Assembly (NCBI GenBank): GCA_910574285.1
Contig: CAJTAL010000032.1
Coordinates: forward strand, 1 to 49,227
Reading direction: 5' to 3'
DNA length: 49,227 nucleotides
From: Lachnospiraceae bacterium
GTDB taxonomy: Bacteria; Bacillota; Clostridia; Lachnospirales; Lachnospiraceae
Shown in pieces: positions 15,784 through 24,811 of the stretch. Made by a program: the position numbers and the translations under genes. The stretch's first letter is position 1. Each line of letters begins with the position of its first letter. Below the pieces are notes generated by a model. That model worked only from the letters and a program-made list of their open reading frames with translations, was not told where the DNA came from and made no database searches.

Positions 15784-17772
15784 GTGCAGAGAATAGGAGT
15801 ATTTGTCTGCCATTGCGGAAGCAATATCGCCGCTACGGTAGACGTAAGTAAAGTTGCAGAGACGGCGCTCATGGAACCGGGCGTTGTCCACGCCGAAGAC
15901 TACCAATATATGTGTTCCGAGGCTGGTCAGGCGAAGATCGCGGCAGCGATCCAGGAGAAAGGCTTAACAGGAATCGTGGTATGTTCCTGTTCCCCACGTA
16001 TGCATGAGGCTACATTCAGGAAGGCGGCAGAGAGAGCGGGTCTGAATCCGTATATGGTGGAGATCGCCAATATCCGTGAGCACTGTTCATGGATTCATAA
16101 GGATATGGAAGAGGCCACTAAGAAGGCTGTGATCCTGATGCGGGCGGCAGTTGCGAAAGTGAACTTAAATACACCGCTTCAGGCAGGCGAGAGCCGCGTA
16201 ACCAAGAGGGCGCTTGTGATCGGAGGCGGTATCGCCGGTATCCAGACGGCGCTTGACATCGCAGACGCGGGATATGAAGTAGATATCGTGGAGAAGACGC
16301 CGAGTATCGGAGGAAGAATGTCACAGCTTGACAAGACGTTCCCGACACTGGACTGTTCTGCATGTATCCTGACGCCGAAGATGGTGGAGGCGTCGGCCCA
16401 TGAGAAGATCAACATCTATACATACAGTGAAGTAGAGAAGGTAAGCGGATTTGTCGGTGATTTTACCGTAGATATCCGTAAGAAAGCAAGATGCGTGGAT
16501 ATGGACAAATGTACCGGCTGCGGAGTCTGCCAGGAGAAATGTCCGTCCAAGAAGGCGTTAAGCGAGTTTAACAGAGGACTTAATACCAGAAGCGCCATCT
16601 ATACGCCGTTTGCGCAGGCAATCCCGAATGTGCCTGTGATCGACCGTGAGGCATGTATCAAGTTTAAGACAGGAAAATGCGGAATCTGTTCTAAAGTATG
16701 TCAGGCAGGAGCCATCGACTATGAGCAGAAGGACGAGATCATTACAGAGAAGTACGGAGCCATCGTGGTTGCAACAGGATTTGATACCATCAATCTTGAC
16801 AAATATGACGAGTATGCTTACAGCCAGAGCAAGGACGTCATCACTTCCCTGGAGTTAGAGCGTGTCATGAATGCGGCGGGACCGACTCACGGACATTTAG
16901 AGCGTCTCTCCGACGGCAAGGCTCCGAAGGAGATCATATTTATCCAGTGTGTCGGAAGCCGGTGCTCCGATGACAGAGGAAAGCCGTATTGTTCCAAGAT
17001 CTGCTGCATGTACACCGCGAAGCATGCCATGCTGATCCGCGACAAGTATCCGGATGTGAATGTAACCGTGTTCTATATCGACGTGCGTACGCCGGGTAAG
17101 AACTTTGATGAGTTCTACAGAAGAGCGGTGGAGCAGTATGGAGTGAATTATATCAAGGGTCAGGTGGGCAAAGTTATTCCGCAGCCTGACGGGAAGCTTC
17201 TGGTACAGGGATCAGACCTTCTTGACAACCGTCAGATCTTAAAGGAGGCGGATATGGTAGTTCTTGCCACAGCCATCGAGCCGAATCCGGATGTGCGTAA
17301 GATCGCGACCATGCTGACTGCAAGTATTGATACCAATAATTTCCTGACAGAAGCACATGCGAAGCTTCGTCCGGTAGAGTCGCCGACAGCCGGTATCTTC
17401 TTATCCGGCGTATGCCAGGGACCAAAGGATATTCCGGAAACTGTCGCCCAGGCCGGCGCGGCTGCAGTGAAGGCCATCGGACTTCTGGCAAAAGATAAGT
17501 TACTGACGAACCCATGTACCGCACAGTCTGATGTCTTACTGTGTAACGGATGTTCTACCTGTGAGAACGTATGTCCGTATGGTGCGATCAGTTATGAGGA
17601 TAAAGAGGTCAACGACCATGGTATCCGTGAGACACGCCGTGTGGCAGTGGTCAACAACGCACTCTGTCAGGGCTGCGGAGCATGTACCGTAGCATGTCCG
17701 TCAGGAGCCATGGATCTGCAGGGATTCTCAAATAGACAGATCATAGCGGAGGTGGATGCAATATGCCGTTAG
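15784..17772 (+). CDS. hdrA: Heterodisulfide reductase subunit A-like flavoprotein (electron-bifurcating subunit)
   Basis: The 662-aa protein starts with GTG (AGGAGGTGAGACTTAA upstream). The order is: an N-terminal Cys-rich domain (VCHCGSN, CSCSPR, REHCSW); a thioredoxin-reductase-like FAD fold with VIGGGIAGIQTALDIADAG near 145 and CSACILTPKM; a ferredoxin insert CTGCGVCQEKCP near 243 and a CGICSKVC motif near 300; the second half of the FAD domain ending VAQAGAAA; and a C-terminal pair of [4Fe-4S] motifs CNGCSTCENVCP and CQGCGACTVACP. HdrA is the site of flavin-based electron bifurcation in methanogen and acetogen complexes. Its C-terminus overlaps the MvhD-like gene by 10 bases. Confidence 0.92.
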   Translation: MQRIGVFVCHCGSNIAATVDVSKVAETALMEPGVVHAEDYQYMCSEAGQAKIAAAIQEKGLTGIVVCSCSPRMHEATFRKAAERAGLNPYMVEIANIREHCSWIHKDMEEATKKAVILMRAAVAKVNLNTPLQAGESRVTKRALVIGGGIAGIQTALDIADAGYEVDIVEKTPSIGGRMSQLDKTFPTLDCSACILTPKMVEASAHEKINIYTYSEVEKVSGFVGDFTVDIRKKARCVDMDKCTGCGVCQEKCPSKKALSEFNRGLNTRSAIYTPFAQAIPNVPVIDREACIKFKTGKCGICSKVCQAGAIDYEQKDEIITEKYGAIVVATGFDTINLDKYDEYAYSQSKDVITSLELERVMNAAGPTHGHLERLSDGKAPKEIIFIQCVGSRCSDDRGKPYCSKICCMYTAKHAMLIRDKYPDVNVTVFYIDVRTPGKNFDEFYRRAVEQYGVNYIKGQVGKVIPQPDGKLLVQGSDLLDNRQILKEADMVVLATAIEPNPDVRKIATMLTASIDTNNFLTEAHAKLRPVESPTAGIFLSGVCQGPKDIPETVAQAGAAAVKAIGLLAKDKLLTNPCTAQSDVLLCNGCSTCENVCPYGAISYEDKEVNDHGIRETRRVAVVNNALCQGCGACTVACPSGAMDLQGFSNRQIIAEVDAICR

Positions 17773-18203
17773 AAAATAAAGAATTCAAACCGAAGATTGT
17801 AGCATTCTGCTGTAACTGGTGCAGTTACGCGGGAGCTGACCTGGCAGGAAGCAGCCGTCTTACCTATCCTGCCGATGTGAAGATCATCCGTGTTCCATGT
17901 TCCTGCCGTGTGAATCCGATGTTCATCTTAAGAGCATTTGAAAAGGGAGCGGACGGAGTAATCATGTGCGGATGCCACCCGGGAGACTGCCACTACAGCA
18001 CCGGGAATTACTATGCCAGAAGACGTATGACCCTGTTGTTCTCCATGCTTGACTATATCGGTGTGGAAAACGGGCGTACCCGCGTGGAGTGGGTGTCTGC
18101 GGCAGAGGGTGTGAAGTTCTCTGATACGATGAACAGTTTTGTAGAGAAGATATATTCTCTTGGTGAAAATGTGAGATTGGGGGATTTAAGATGCAAGCAA
18201 TAA
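17763..18203 (+). CDS. floxD: MvhD/FloxD-like [2Fe-2S] adaptor protein
   Basis: The 146-aa protein has the MvhD cysteine pattern: FCCNWCSYAGAD at residues 15-26, VPCSCRVN near 47, and MCGCHPGDCHY near 75. MvhD links HdrA to an electron-donating module: a hydrogenase in methanogens, and a Flox NAD(P)H reductase in bacteria without that hydrogenase. Here no hydrogenase gene is present and Flox-like genes follow, so it should accept electrons from the NAD reductase below. The gene overlaps hdrA and the following gene, showing tight coupling. Confidence 0.88.
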   Translation: MPLENKEFKPKIVAFCCNWCSYAGADLAGSSRLTYPADVKIIRVPCSCRVNPMFILRAFEKGADGVIMCGCHPGDCHYSTGNYYARRRMTLLFSMLDYIGVENGRTRVEWVSAAEGVKFSDTMNSFVEKIYSLGENVRLGDLRCKQ

Positions 18204-19165
18204 TTAACCGTGCAAAAGAGCTGCTGGCAGACGGAACTGTGGCACGGGTTCTCGGCTGGAAGGCCGGAGACTTGCCTTATAATCCGGAGCCGGCTTACTT
18301 CGAGACAGAAGAAGAGCTGAAAGATTTTGTATATAACGGATTCTGCGGAGCCAATTTAAGTAAATATATGATCGAAGCTTCCAAACTGGAAGGAAAGACC
18401 ATGGTTTGTTTAAAGCCATGCGATACATACAGCTTTAACCAGCTTCTGAAAGAGCACCGCGTAGACCGGGATAAGGCCTATATCGTGGGTGTCGGATGCA
18501 AAGGAAAGCTGGATATCGAGAGAATTAAGAAGCAGGGGATTAAGGGTATCGAGAGTATCGAGGGCGCCGAGATCTCCGATGAGGCAGAGACTCTTAAGAT
18601 CCAGACCATTTACGGAGAAAAGACGCTTCCTTACGCGGACGCTATGTTAGAGAGATGCCATGTCTGCAAGGGCAAAGAGCATATGGTCTTCGACGAGCAG
18701 ATCGGCGAGTCTAAGGAGACGAAGGATGCGGAGCGCTTCGACGAGGTGGCGAAGATAGAGGCCATGAGTCCGGAAGAGAAGTTTGCTTTCTTCCAGAGCG
18801 AACTAAGCAAATGTATCCGCTGCAACGCCTGCAGAAATGCCTGTCCTGCCTGTAGCTGCCGCAAGTGTGTATTTGACAGCAACAAGTTTGACAGTTCCCA
18901 GAAAGCGAACGCGGACTCCTTCGAAGAGAAGATGTTCCATATCATCCGCGCTTTCCATGTGGCGGGAAGATGTACCGACTGCGGCGAGTGCAGCCGTGTA
19001 TGTCCCCAGGGAATTCCGCTTCATCTGTTCAACCGTAAGTTTATCAAGGATATTGACGAGCTGTACGGAGAATATCAGGCGGGGGAAGACACCGATTCAA
19101 AAGCACCGCTTACAAACTATACGTTTGAGGACGCGGAACCAAGTATTGTAGGAAAGAGGGGATAA
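18191..19165 (+). CDS. Flox-type 4Fe-4S protein with N-terminal FrhB-like domain
   Basis: The 324-aa protein overlaps the MvhD-like gene by 13 bases. The N-terminal 200 residues contain KPCDTYSFNQLL, VGVGCKGKL and CHVCKGKEHM, reminiscent of the FrhB/HdrA-linked flavin-iron-sulfur proteins. The C-terminal part has two ferredoxin motifs, CIRCNACRNACPACSCRKC and CTDCGECSRVCPQG. It corresponds by position to FloxC (or FloxB) of the Desulfovibrio hdr-flox cluster; I am sure of the iron-sulfur role but not of the letter. It should carry electrons between the NADH reductase subunit and the MvhD/HdrA core. Confidence 0.82.
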   Translation: MQAIINRAKELLADGTVARVLGWKAGDLPYNPEPAYFETEEELKDFVYNGFCGANLSKYMIEASKLEGKTMVCLKPCDTYSFNQLLKEHRVDRDKAYIVGVGCKGKLDIERIKKQGIKGIESIEGAEISDEAETLKIQTIYGEKTLPYADAMLERCHVCKGKEHMVFDEQIGESKETKDAERFDEVAKIEAMSPEEKFAFFQSELSKCIRCNACRNACPACSCRKCVFDSNKFDSSQKANADSFEEKMFHIIRAFHVAGRCTDCGECSRVCPQGIPLHLFNRKFIKDIDELYGEYQAGEDTDSKAPLTNYTFEDAEPSIVGKRG

Positions 19166-19168
19166 TGT

Positions 19169-20206
19169 ATGTATAAGATAGCCAAAGAGAATCTTTCCGC
19201 ATTATTCCAGTTAATCGCGGATAATCAGGAGCTGTATCTCCCGGTGAAGAGCGCCGGACAGACTAATTTTGCGGCGTGGAGTAAGGAGGCAGAAGTAGAT
19301 CTTGATACTCTAAAGACTGTTAAATCAGCGAAAGACGCGTTCTTTCCTCAGAGCGAAGGTCTCTATACCGTGAAAAAAGAAGGAAAGAAGATGTCCATAG
19401 AGCCGGAGAGCTTAAAGGAACAGGACTTTGTGGTATTCGGCATGAAAGCATGTGATGTGAAGGGCTTAGAGGTTCTGGACAACGTATTCTTATCCGACCC
19501 GGTAGATACTTTCTATGCTGCAAGGAGAGACCACGGAACCATCGTAGCCATGGCTTGCCATGAACCGGAGGAGACCTGTTTCTGTAAGGTATTTGGCATA
19601 GACGCGGCAAATCCCGCTTCTGACGTGGCTGTCTGGACGGTGGGAGAAGACCTGTACTGGAAAGCTCTTACGGAAAAGGGCGAGGCTCTTACGGAAACCG
19701 TAAAGGAACTGTTCGCGGATGACGAAGCGGGCGAGGCGGCTGTAGACGCCGAGAAGGAAGCGATTCATAATATCGTAGAGAAGCTTCCGTATATGAACCT
19801 TTCTTTAGAAGGATGGAACGGGAACGCTTTAAGCGAGAAATTCGATTCCCCGATCTGGGAAGAATTGTACAAACCATGTCTGGCTTGCGGTACCTGTACC
19901 TTCGTGTGCCCGACCTGCCAGTGTTATGATATCAAGGATTATACCGCAGGAAACAGCGTATCCCGTTACAGATGCTGGGATTCCTGTATGTATTCGGACT
20001 TTACGATGATGGCCCACGGCAACAACCGTACCAGCCAGATGCAGAGATTCCGCCAGAGATTCATGCACAAGCTGGTGTATTATCCAGCGAACAACGACGG
20101 AATGTATTCCTGCGTAGGCTGCGGCCGCTGTGTGGAGAAATGCCCGCAGGCGCTGAATATCGTAAAGGTTGTGAAAGCATTTCAGAATCAGGGAGGTGAA
20201 AAATAA
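19169..20206 (+). CDS. Flox-type 4Fe-4S protein (AsrA/hydrogenase beta-like)
   Basis: A 345-aa soluble protein resembling anaerobic sulfite reductase subunit A. An N-terminal domain of about 230 residues has FGMKACDVKGLEVLD and ACHEPEETCFCKVFG. It is followed by two ferredoxin motifs, CLACGTCTFVCPTCQCYD near 231 and CVGCGRCVEKCPQALN near 315. The pair AsrA/AsrB is the usual NAD(P)H-to-iron-sulfur module, and here the AsrB-like partner is the next gene, whose start overlaps this stop by one base. AAAGAGGGG upstream supports the start at 19169. It acts as an electron conduit in the inferred Hdr-Flox complex. Confidence 0.85.
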   Translation: MYKIAKENLSALFQLIADNQELYLPVKSAGQTNFAAWSKEAEVDLDTLKTVKSAKDAFFPQSEGLYTVKKEGKKMSIEPESLKEQDFVVFGMKACDVKGLEVLDNVFLSDPVDTFYAARRDHGTIVAMACHEPEETCFCKVFGIDAANPASDVAVWTVGEDLYWKALTEKGEALTETVKELFADDEAGEAAVDAEKEAIHNIVEKLPYMNLSLEGWNGNALSEKFDSPIWEELYKPCLACGTCTFVCPTCQCYDIKDYTAGNSVSRYRCWDSCMYSDFTMMAHGNNRTSQMQRFRQRFMHKLVYYPANNDGMYSCVGCGRCVEKCPQALNIVKVVKAFQNQGGEK

Positions 20207-21060
20207 TGGGTGAATGTACATGTCATAAGAATTATACATTAGATACTCTGATCCCTCAGATCGGTGTGATCACGGATATCCGCCAGGAGACGCCGGATGT
20301 AAAGACCTTCCGGGTGAACGCCCCGGAGGGCGGCAAGCTCTTCGAGCACATGCCGGGGCAGTGCGCCATGGTCTGTGCGCCTGGTATCAGCGAGGGTATG
20401 TTTTCCATTACTTCTTCGCCGACGAACAAGGAATACCAGGAATTCAGCATTAAGCAGTGCGGTATCCTGACGGATTATCTCCACAGCCTTGAGGTGGGGG
20501 ATGAGATCACGGTCCGCGGGCCGTACGGCAACTCATTTCCAGTGGAGACAGAGCTTAAAGGGAAGAACCTCCTGTTCATCGCAGGCGGTATCGGTCTTGC
20601 GCCTCTTCGTTCTGTGATCAACTATGTGCTGGATAACCGTGAGAATTACGGTACGGTGGATATCGTGTACGGTTCCCGTTCCGCGGAGGACCTGGTGCAG
20701 TTAAAAGAGATCCAGGAGGTCTGGATGAAGGCAGAGGGCGTGAACGTATATCTGACCATTGACCGGGAGCAGGATAACTGGGACGGCCATGTCGGGTTCG
20801 TTCCGAATTATGTCAAAGAGCTTGGATTCAGTACGGACAGGACAGCATTGGTGTGCGGACCTCCGATCATGATCAAATTCGTGCTTGCAGGTCTTAAGGA
20901 ACTTGGATTTACCACGGAGCAGGTATATACGACGCTGGAGCTTCGTATGAAGTGCGGCGTGGGCAAATGCGGACGCTGCAATATCGGGTCCAAGTATGTG
21001 TGCAAGGACGGTCCGGTGTTCCGGTATGATGAGATTGATGAACTTCCGAATGAATATTAA
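20206..21060 (+). CDS. floxA: Flox-type FAD/NAD(P)H-binding reductase (AsrB-like)
   Basis: The 284-aa protein has a ferredoxin-NADP reductase fold. FAD contacts lie at MFSITSSP near residue 65, the nucleotide loop is FIAGGIGLAPLRS near 125, and VYGSRSAEDLV and VCGPPIMIKF complete the pyridine nucleotide site. The C-terminus has a [2Fe-2S] Cys cluster (MKCGVGKCGRCNIG, then YVCKDGPVF) as in dihydroorotate dehydrogenase electron-transfer subunits. It is the likely entry point of electrons from NADH (or NADPH) into the complex. GGAGGTGAAAAATA precedes the start. It is adjacent to frdB, so the reductase module and fumarate reductase are transcribed together. Confidence 0.88.
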   Translation: MGECTCHKNYTLDTLIPQIGVITDIRQETPDVKTFRVNAPEGGKLFEHMPGQCAMVCAPGISEGMFSITSSPTNKEYQEFSIKQCGILTDYLHSLEVGDEITVRGPYGNSFPVETELKGKNLLFIAGGIGLAPLRSVINYVLDNRENYGTVDIVYGSRSAEDLVQLKEIQEVWMKAEGVNVYLTIDREQDNWDGHVGFVPNYVKELGFSTDRTALVCGPPIMIKFVLAGLKELGFTTEQVYTTLELRMKCGVGKCGRCNIGSKYVCKDGPVFRYDEIDELPNEY

Positions 21061-21078
21061 AAGAAAGGATACGAAGAC

Positions 21079-21753
21079 ATGGAAAATATGGTAAATGTAT
21101 ATTTTAGCGGTAAGCGTTACAGTGTTCCGGCAGACCTCACGATCATGACCGCTATGGAATACGCCGGCTATACGTGGAAAAGAGGATGCGGCTGCCGTCA
21201 TGGTTTCTGCGGGGCATGCGCGACCGTATACAGAATCAAAGGGAAAAATGAATTAAAGACCTGCCTTGCATGTCAGACTCAGGTAGAAGAGGGTATGTAT
21301 GTGGCAAGTATTCCATTCTTCCCGTCAGATAAGAGAACCTATGAGATCGGAGAGATCAAGCCGACCCAGCAGATCATGATGGAACTCTATCCGGAGATCT
21401 ATAGCTGCATCGGATGTAATGCATGTACCAAGGCCTGTACGCAGGATCTGAATGTTATGCAGTATATCGCGTATGCTCAGAGAGGCGAATTTGAAAAATG
21501 TGCGGAGGAATCCTTTGACTGTATCGGGTGCGGCTGCTGTACCGTAAGATGTCCGGCAGGAATCTCCCATCCTCATGTAGGCGTCCTGGCAAGGAGACTT
21601 ACAGGCAAATATATCGCACCAAAGACAGAGCACCTTGCGAACCGTGTAGACGAGGTGAACAGAGGCGAGTATGACGAGCTGATCGAGCAGATTATGCAGA
21701 AACCGATCACAGAGATGCAGGAGCTTTACAATACAAGAGAGATTGAGAAATAA
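21079..21753 (+). CDS. frdB: Fumarate reductase iron-sulfur subunit, soluble type
   Basis: The 224-aa protein has an N-terminal [2Fe-2S] domain (CGCRHGFCGAC then LKTCLAC) and a C-terminal helical domain with two [4Fe-4S] motifs, CIGCNACTKACTQ near 112 and CIGCGCCTVRCPAG near 150. In membrane-bound quinone-linked FrdB/SdhB the last cluster is [3Fe-4S] with a changed second ligand position; here all four cysteines are in ferredoxin spacing. No frdC/frdD-like membrane anchor gene occurs in the window. Together these facts argue for a soluble enzyme that takes electrons from a protein donor rather than menaquinone. AAAGAAAGGATACGAAGAC supports the start. Confidence 0.86.
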   Translation: MENMVNVYFSGKRYSVPADLTIMTAMEYAGYTWKRGCGCRHGFCGACATVYRIKGKNELKTCLACQTQVEEGMYVASIPFFPSDKRTYEIGEIKPTQQIMMELYPEIYSCIGCNACTKACTQDLNVMQYIAYAQRGEFEKCAEESFDCIGCGCCTVRCPAGISHPHVGVLARRLTGKYIAPKTEHLANRVDEVNRGEYDELIEQIMQKPITEMQELYNTREIEK

Positions 21754-21766
21754 GGGAGGTCAGAAT

Positions 21767-23377
21767 ATGTATACACCATATCCAGAGAATATGATGGAAT
21801 CCATCAAAAAGGTAGAGGCTACAAGAGCAGAGCGTATGTCTACAGAGCCAAGACGTCTGACCGCCGATGAAAAAGACGCTCTCCTTAAGGAATTTCATCC
21901 GGATTATAATCCAGACGCATTCGCGGAGATTAAGGTAGGTCCGAACAAAGGACAGAAAGCTCCTCTTGAGCTGGCTGAGATGCTTCACTCCACAAGCCGT
22001 CTGGTAAATGACAAGGTTGATATCACGAAGATTGATTATGACGTAGACGTACTTGTAATCGGCGGCGGCGGCGCGGGTTCTTCCTGTGCCATCGAGGCTC
22101 ACAATGCAGGCGCCGACGTTATGATCGTAACGAAGCTTCGTATCGGCGACGCCAACACGATGATGGCGGAAGGCGGTATCCAGGCGGCGGATAAGGAGAA
22201 TGATTCCCCGGTTCAGCATTATCTGGACTGCTTCGGCGGCGGACACTTTGCCGCAAGGCCGGAATTGGTAAAACGTCTCGTAATGGAAGCTCCCGACGCG
22301 ATCAAATGGCTGAACGAGCTTGGCGTTATGTTTGACAAGGACGCAGACGGGCGTATGGTAACGACTCACGGCGGCGGTACATCCAGAAAGAGAATGCATG
22401 CATGTAAGGATTACTCCGGAGCAGAGATCATGCGTACTCTTCGCGACGAAGTGCTCAACCGTCAGATTCCGGTGATAGAATTCACTTCCGCGGTAGAGAT
22501 CATCAAAGACGAGAAGGGTCAGGCGGCAGGCGCTGTTCTTCTCAACATGGAGACGGGAGATTATTCTGTTGCAAGGGCGAAGACTGTTGTAATCGCGACA
22601 GGCGGCGCGGGAAGAATGCATTATCAGGGATTCCCGACGTCAAATCACTACGGGGCAACCGCAGACGGGCTTATCCTGGGATACAGGGCCGGAGTACCTC
22701 TTCTCTATCAGGATTCTATTCAGTATCATCCGACAGGCGTGGCTCATCCGGTACAGATTCAGGGCGCTCTTGTTACAGAGAAGGTTCGTTCCGTAGGCGC
22801 ACAGCTTGTGAATGCCAACGGCGAAGCTTATATCCATCCGCTGGAGACGCGTGACGTCAATGCTTCAGGAGTTATCCGTGAGTGCAGAGAGGGCCGCGGC
22901 GTAGAGGCGCCGAGCGGACAGAAAGGTGTATGGCTTGATACGCCTATGATCGAAATCCTTGGAGGAGAAGGAACTATCGAGAAGAGGATCCCGGCCATGT
23001 TCCGTATGTATATGAAATACGGTATCGATATGAGAAAAGTGCCGATTCTGATCTATCCTACACTGCATTACCAGAATGGCGGCCTTGAGATCGACGGAGA
23101 AGGATTCACGAAGAATATTCCGAACCTTCTGGCAGCAGGAGAAGCCGCAGGCGGAATCCATGGAAGAAACAGATTGATGGGCAACTCACTTCTTGACGTT
23201 ATTGTATTTGGCCGGAATGCGGGTAAGAAAGCTGCGGCAAAAGCAAAAGAAGTAGAACTTGGCACTATGAATCTTGATCATGTGGCAAGCTATGACGAGG
23301 AGTTAAAGGGAGCGTCTGTAGCTACGGAAGAAGTATCACCGAAGCTTCTGCCGAAGTATGCAAGGCATGAGAGATAA
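21767..23377 (+). CDS. frdA: Fumarate reductase flavoprotein subunit, non-covalent FAD type
   Basis: From the start set by GGGAGGTCAGAAT the protein is 536 aa. It has an unusual N-terminal extension of about 90 residues before the FAD loop VLVIGGGGAGSSCAIEAH. Active-site motifs of the SdhA/FrdA/NadB family are kept: QYHPTG, TEKVRSVGAQ (Glu and Arg), TRDVNASG, HYQNGGLEID and GRNRLMGNSLLD. The position that carries the FAD-linking His in E. coli FrdA (SHTVAAEGG) is N130 here (ANTMMAEGG), so FAD should be bound without a covalent link, as in L-aspartate oxidase or thiol:fumarate reductase TfrA. The reaction is fumarate + 2e- to succinate. There is no export signal, so it is cytoplasmic. Confidence 0.87.
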   Translation: MYTPYPENMMESIKKVEATRAERMSTEPRRLTADEKDALLKEFHPDYNPDAFAEIKVGPNKGQKAPLELAEMLHSTSRLVNDKVDITKIDYDVDVLVIGGGGAGSSCAIEAHNAGADVMIVTKLRIGDANTMMAEGGIQAADKENDSPVQHYLDCFGGGHFAARPELVKRLVMEAPDAIKWLNELGVMFDKDADGRMVTTHGGGTSRKRMHACKDYSGAEIMRTLRDEVLNRQIPVIEFTSAVEIIKDEKGQAAGAVLLNMETGDYSVARAKTVVIATGGAGRMHYQGFPTSNHYGATADGLILGYRAGVPLLYQDSIQYHPTGVAHPVQIQGALVTEKVRSVGAQLVNANGEAYIHPLETRDVNASGVIRECREGRGVEAPSGQKGVWLDTPMIEILGGEGTIEKRIPAMFRMYMKYGIDMRKVPILIYPTLHYQNGGLEIDGEGFTKNIPNLLAAGEAAGGIHGRNRLMGNSLLDVIVFGRNAGKKAAAKAKEVELGTMNLDHVASYDEELKGASVATEEVSPKLLPKYARHER

Positions 23378-23398
23378 AAAATATAAGGAGATTAGACT

Positions 23399-24241
23399 AT
23401 GCGTGAGATAGAAGTAAGCAAGATTACGGATGTCGTAGAGAAGCTTTGTATCGAAGCGAATGAGCATCTTCCTGAGGACGTAAAATGTGCGATCAAGGAT
23501 TGCCGCGCGTGCGAGGACGGGGAGATTGCAAAGGGCGTCCTGGATAATATTATTGAAAACTTCGAGATTGCGGACAAAGAGTGCGTGCCGATCTGTCAGG
23601 ATACAGGTATGGCGTGTGTATTCCTTGAGATCGGTCAGGATGTACACTTAACAGGAGGCAATCTTGCAGACGCCGTAGACGAAGGAGTACGCCGCGGTTA
23701 TGATAAAGGATATCTCAGAAAGTCGGTTGTAAAGGATCCGGTACGCCGCGGGAATACAGGAGATAATACTCCGGCGATGCTCTATACAGAGATTGTTCCC
23801 GGCGAGCAGATCAAGGTTACTGTCGGACCGAAGGGATTCGGAAGCGAGAATATGAGCCAGATCCGTATGTTCAAGCCATCCCATGGATTGCAGGGGATCA
23901 AGGACTTCATCCTCGAAGTCGTAGAGACGGCAGGACCGAATCCGTGTCCGCCGATGGTAGTGGGCGTCGGAATCGGCGGAACTTTTGACAAAGCTGCTCT
24001 TCTTGCGAAGAAAGCTCTGATGAGACCTATCGATACCTCCAATCCGGACGCATTCTATGCGGATTTGGAGAAAGAGATGTTGGAGAAGATCAACCAGCTT
24101 GGAATCGGACCACAGGGATTCGGAGGAAAGACCACGGCGATCGGATTAAATATTGAAACTCTGCCAACCCATATTGCAGGTATGCCATGTGCAGTCAATA
24201 TCAACTGCCATGTGACACGCCATAAATCGGAGGTGATCTAG
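23399..24241 (+). CDS. Class I fumarate hydratase alpha subunit (two-subunit type)
   Basis: The 280-aa protein is the N-terminal half of oxygen-sensitive [4Fe-4S] fumarases/tartrate dehydratases. Cluster cysteines are visible in ICQDTGMA near 64, GPNPCPPMVVG near 182 and MPCAVNINCH near the end. Substrate loops RRGNTGDNTP and GPKGFGSENMS are intact. It converts malate to fumarate reversibly. Tartrate dehydratase (TtdA) is the main alternative, but the mdh-frd context favours fumarase. AAGGAGATTAGACT gives a strong start. Confidence 0.9.
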   Translation: MREIEVSKITDVVEKLCIEANEHLPEDVKCAIKDCRACEDGEIAKGVLDNIIENFEIADKECVPICQDTGMACVFLEIGQDVHLTGGNLADAVDEGVRRGYDKGYLRKSVVKDPVRRGNTGDNTPAMLYTEIVPGEQIKVTVGPKGFGSENMSQIRMFKPSHGLQGIKDFILEVVETAGPNPCPPMVVGVGIGGTFDKAALLAKKALMRPIDTSNPDAFYADLEKEMLEKINQLGIGPQGFGGKTTAIGLNIETLPTHIAGMPCAVNINCHVTRHKSEVI

Positions 24242-24805
24242 ATGGCAGCGAAGAAGATTACATTACCATTGACAGAGGAACTTGCAAAGACATTGCACGC
24301 AGGCGACAGCGTACTCGTAACCGGAACGATCTATACTTCCCGTGACGCAGGCCACAAGAGAATGTGCGAGGCTCTGGCTAAGGGGGAGAAGATTCCGTTT
24401 GACCCGACAGACGCCACGATCTATTATGTAGGACCCACTCCGGCAAAACCGGGGCAGGTCATCGGTTCCGCGGGACCGACTACCAGCGGACGTATGGATG
24501 CATATGCTCCGACTATGATGTCCGTAGGCGCCCGGGGAATGATCGGGAAAGGCGCCCGTCTTCCGGAAGTTATTGACGCTATGAAGAAGTATTCAGGAGT
24601 GTACTTCGGAGCTATCGGCGGAGCAGGAGCGCTCCTTGCAAAATGTATCAAGAAGGCAGAGCTGATCGCTTATGAAGATCTGGGAGCAGAAGCCCTGAGA
24701 AAGCTGTATGTAGAAGATATGCCTCTTGTCGTCATCATTGACAGCGAGGGAAATAACCTGTATGAGAGCGGACGCGCCGCATACCTGAAGGAACATGAGG
24801 AGTAA
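24242..24805 (+). CDS. Class I fumarate hydratase beta subunit
   Basis: The 187-aa C-terminal half of class I fumarase begins on the base after the alpha stop (TAGATG), with CGGAGGTGATC as ribosome site. Family motifs are DSVLVTGTIYTSRDAGHKR, YVGPTPAKPGQVIGSAGPTT, the GRMDAYAP loop and GARGMIGKGA. The last residues ESGRAAYLKEHEE suggest a normal full-length end. It completes the alpha/beta active site holding the [4Fe-4S] cluster. Confidence 0.9.
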   Translation: MAAKKITLPLTEELAKTLHAGDSVLVTGTIYTSRDAGHKRMCEALAKGEKIPFDPTDATIYYVGPTPAKPGQVIGSAGPTTSGRMDAYAPTMMSVGARGMIGKGARLPEVIDAMKKYSGVYFGAIGGAGALLAKCIKKAELIAYEDLGAEALRKLYVEDMPLVVIIDSEGNNLYESGRAAYLKEHEE

Positions 24806-24811
24806 TAGGAC

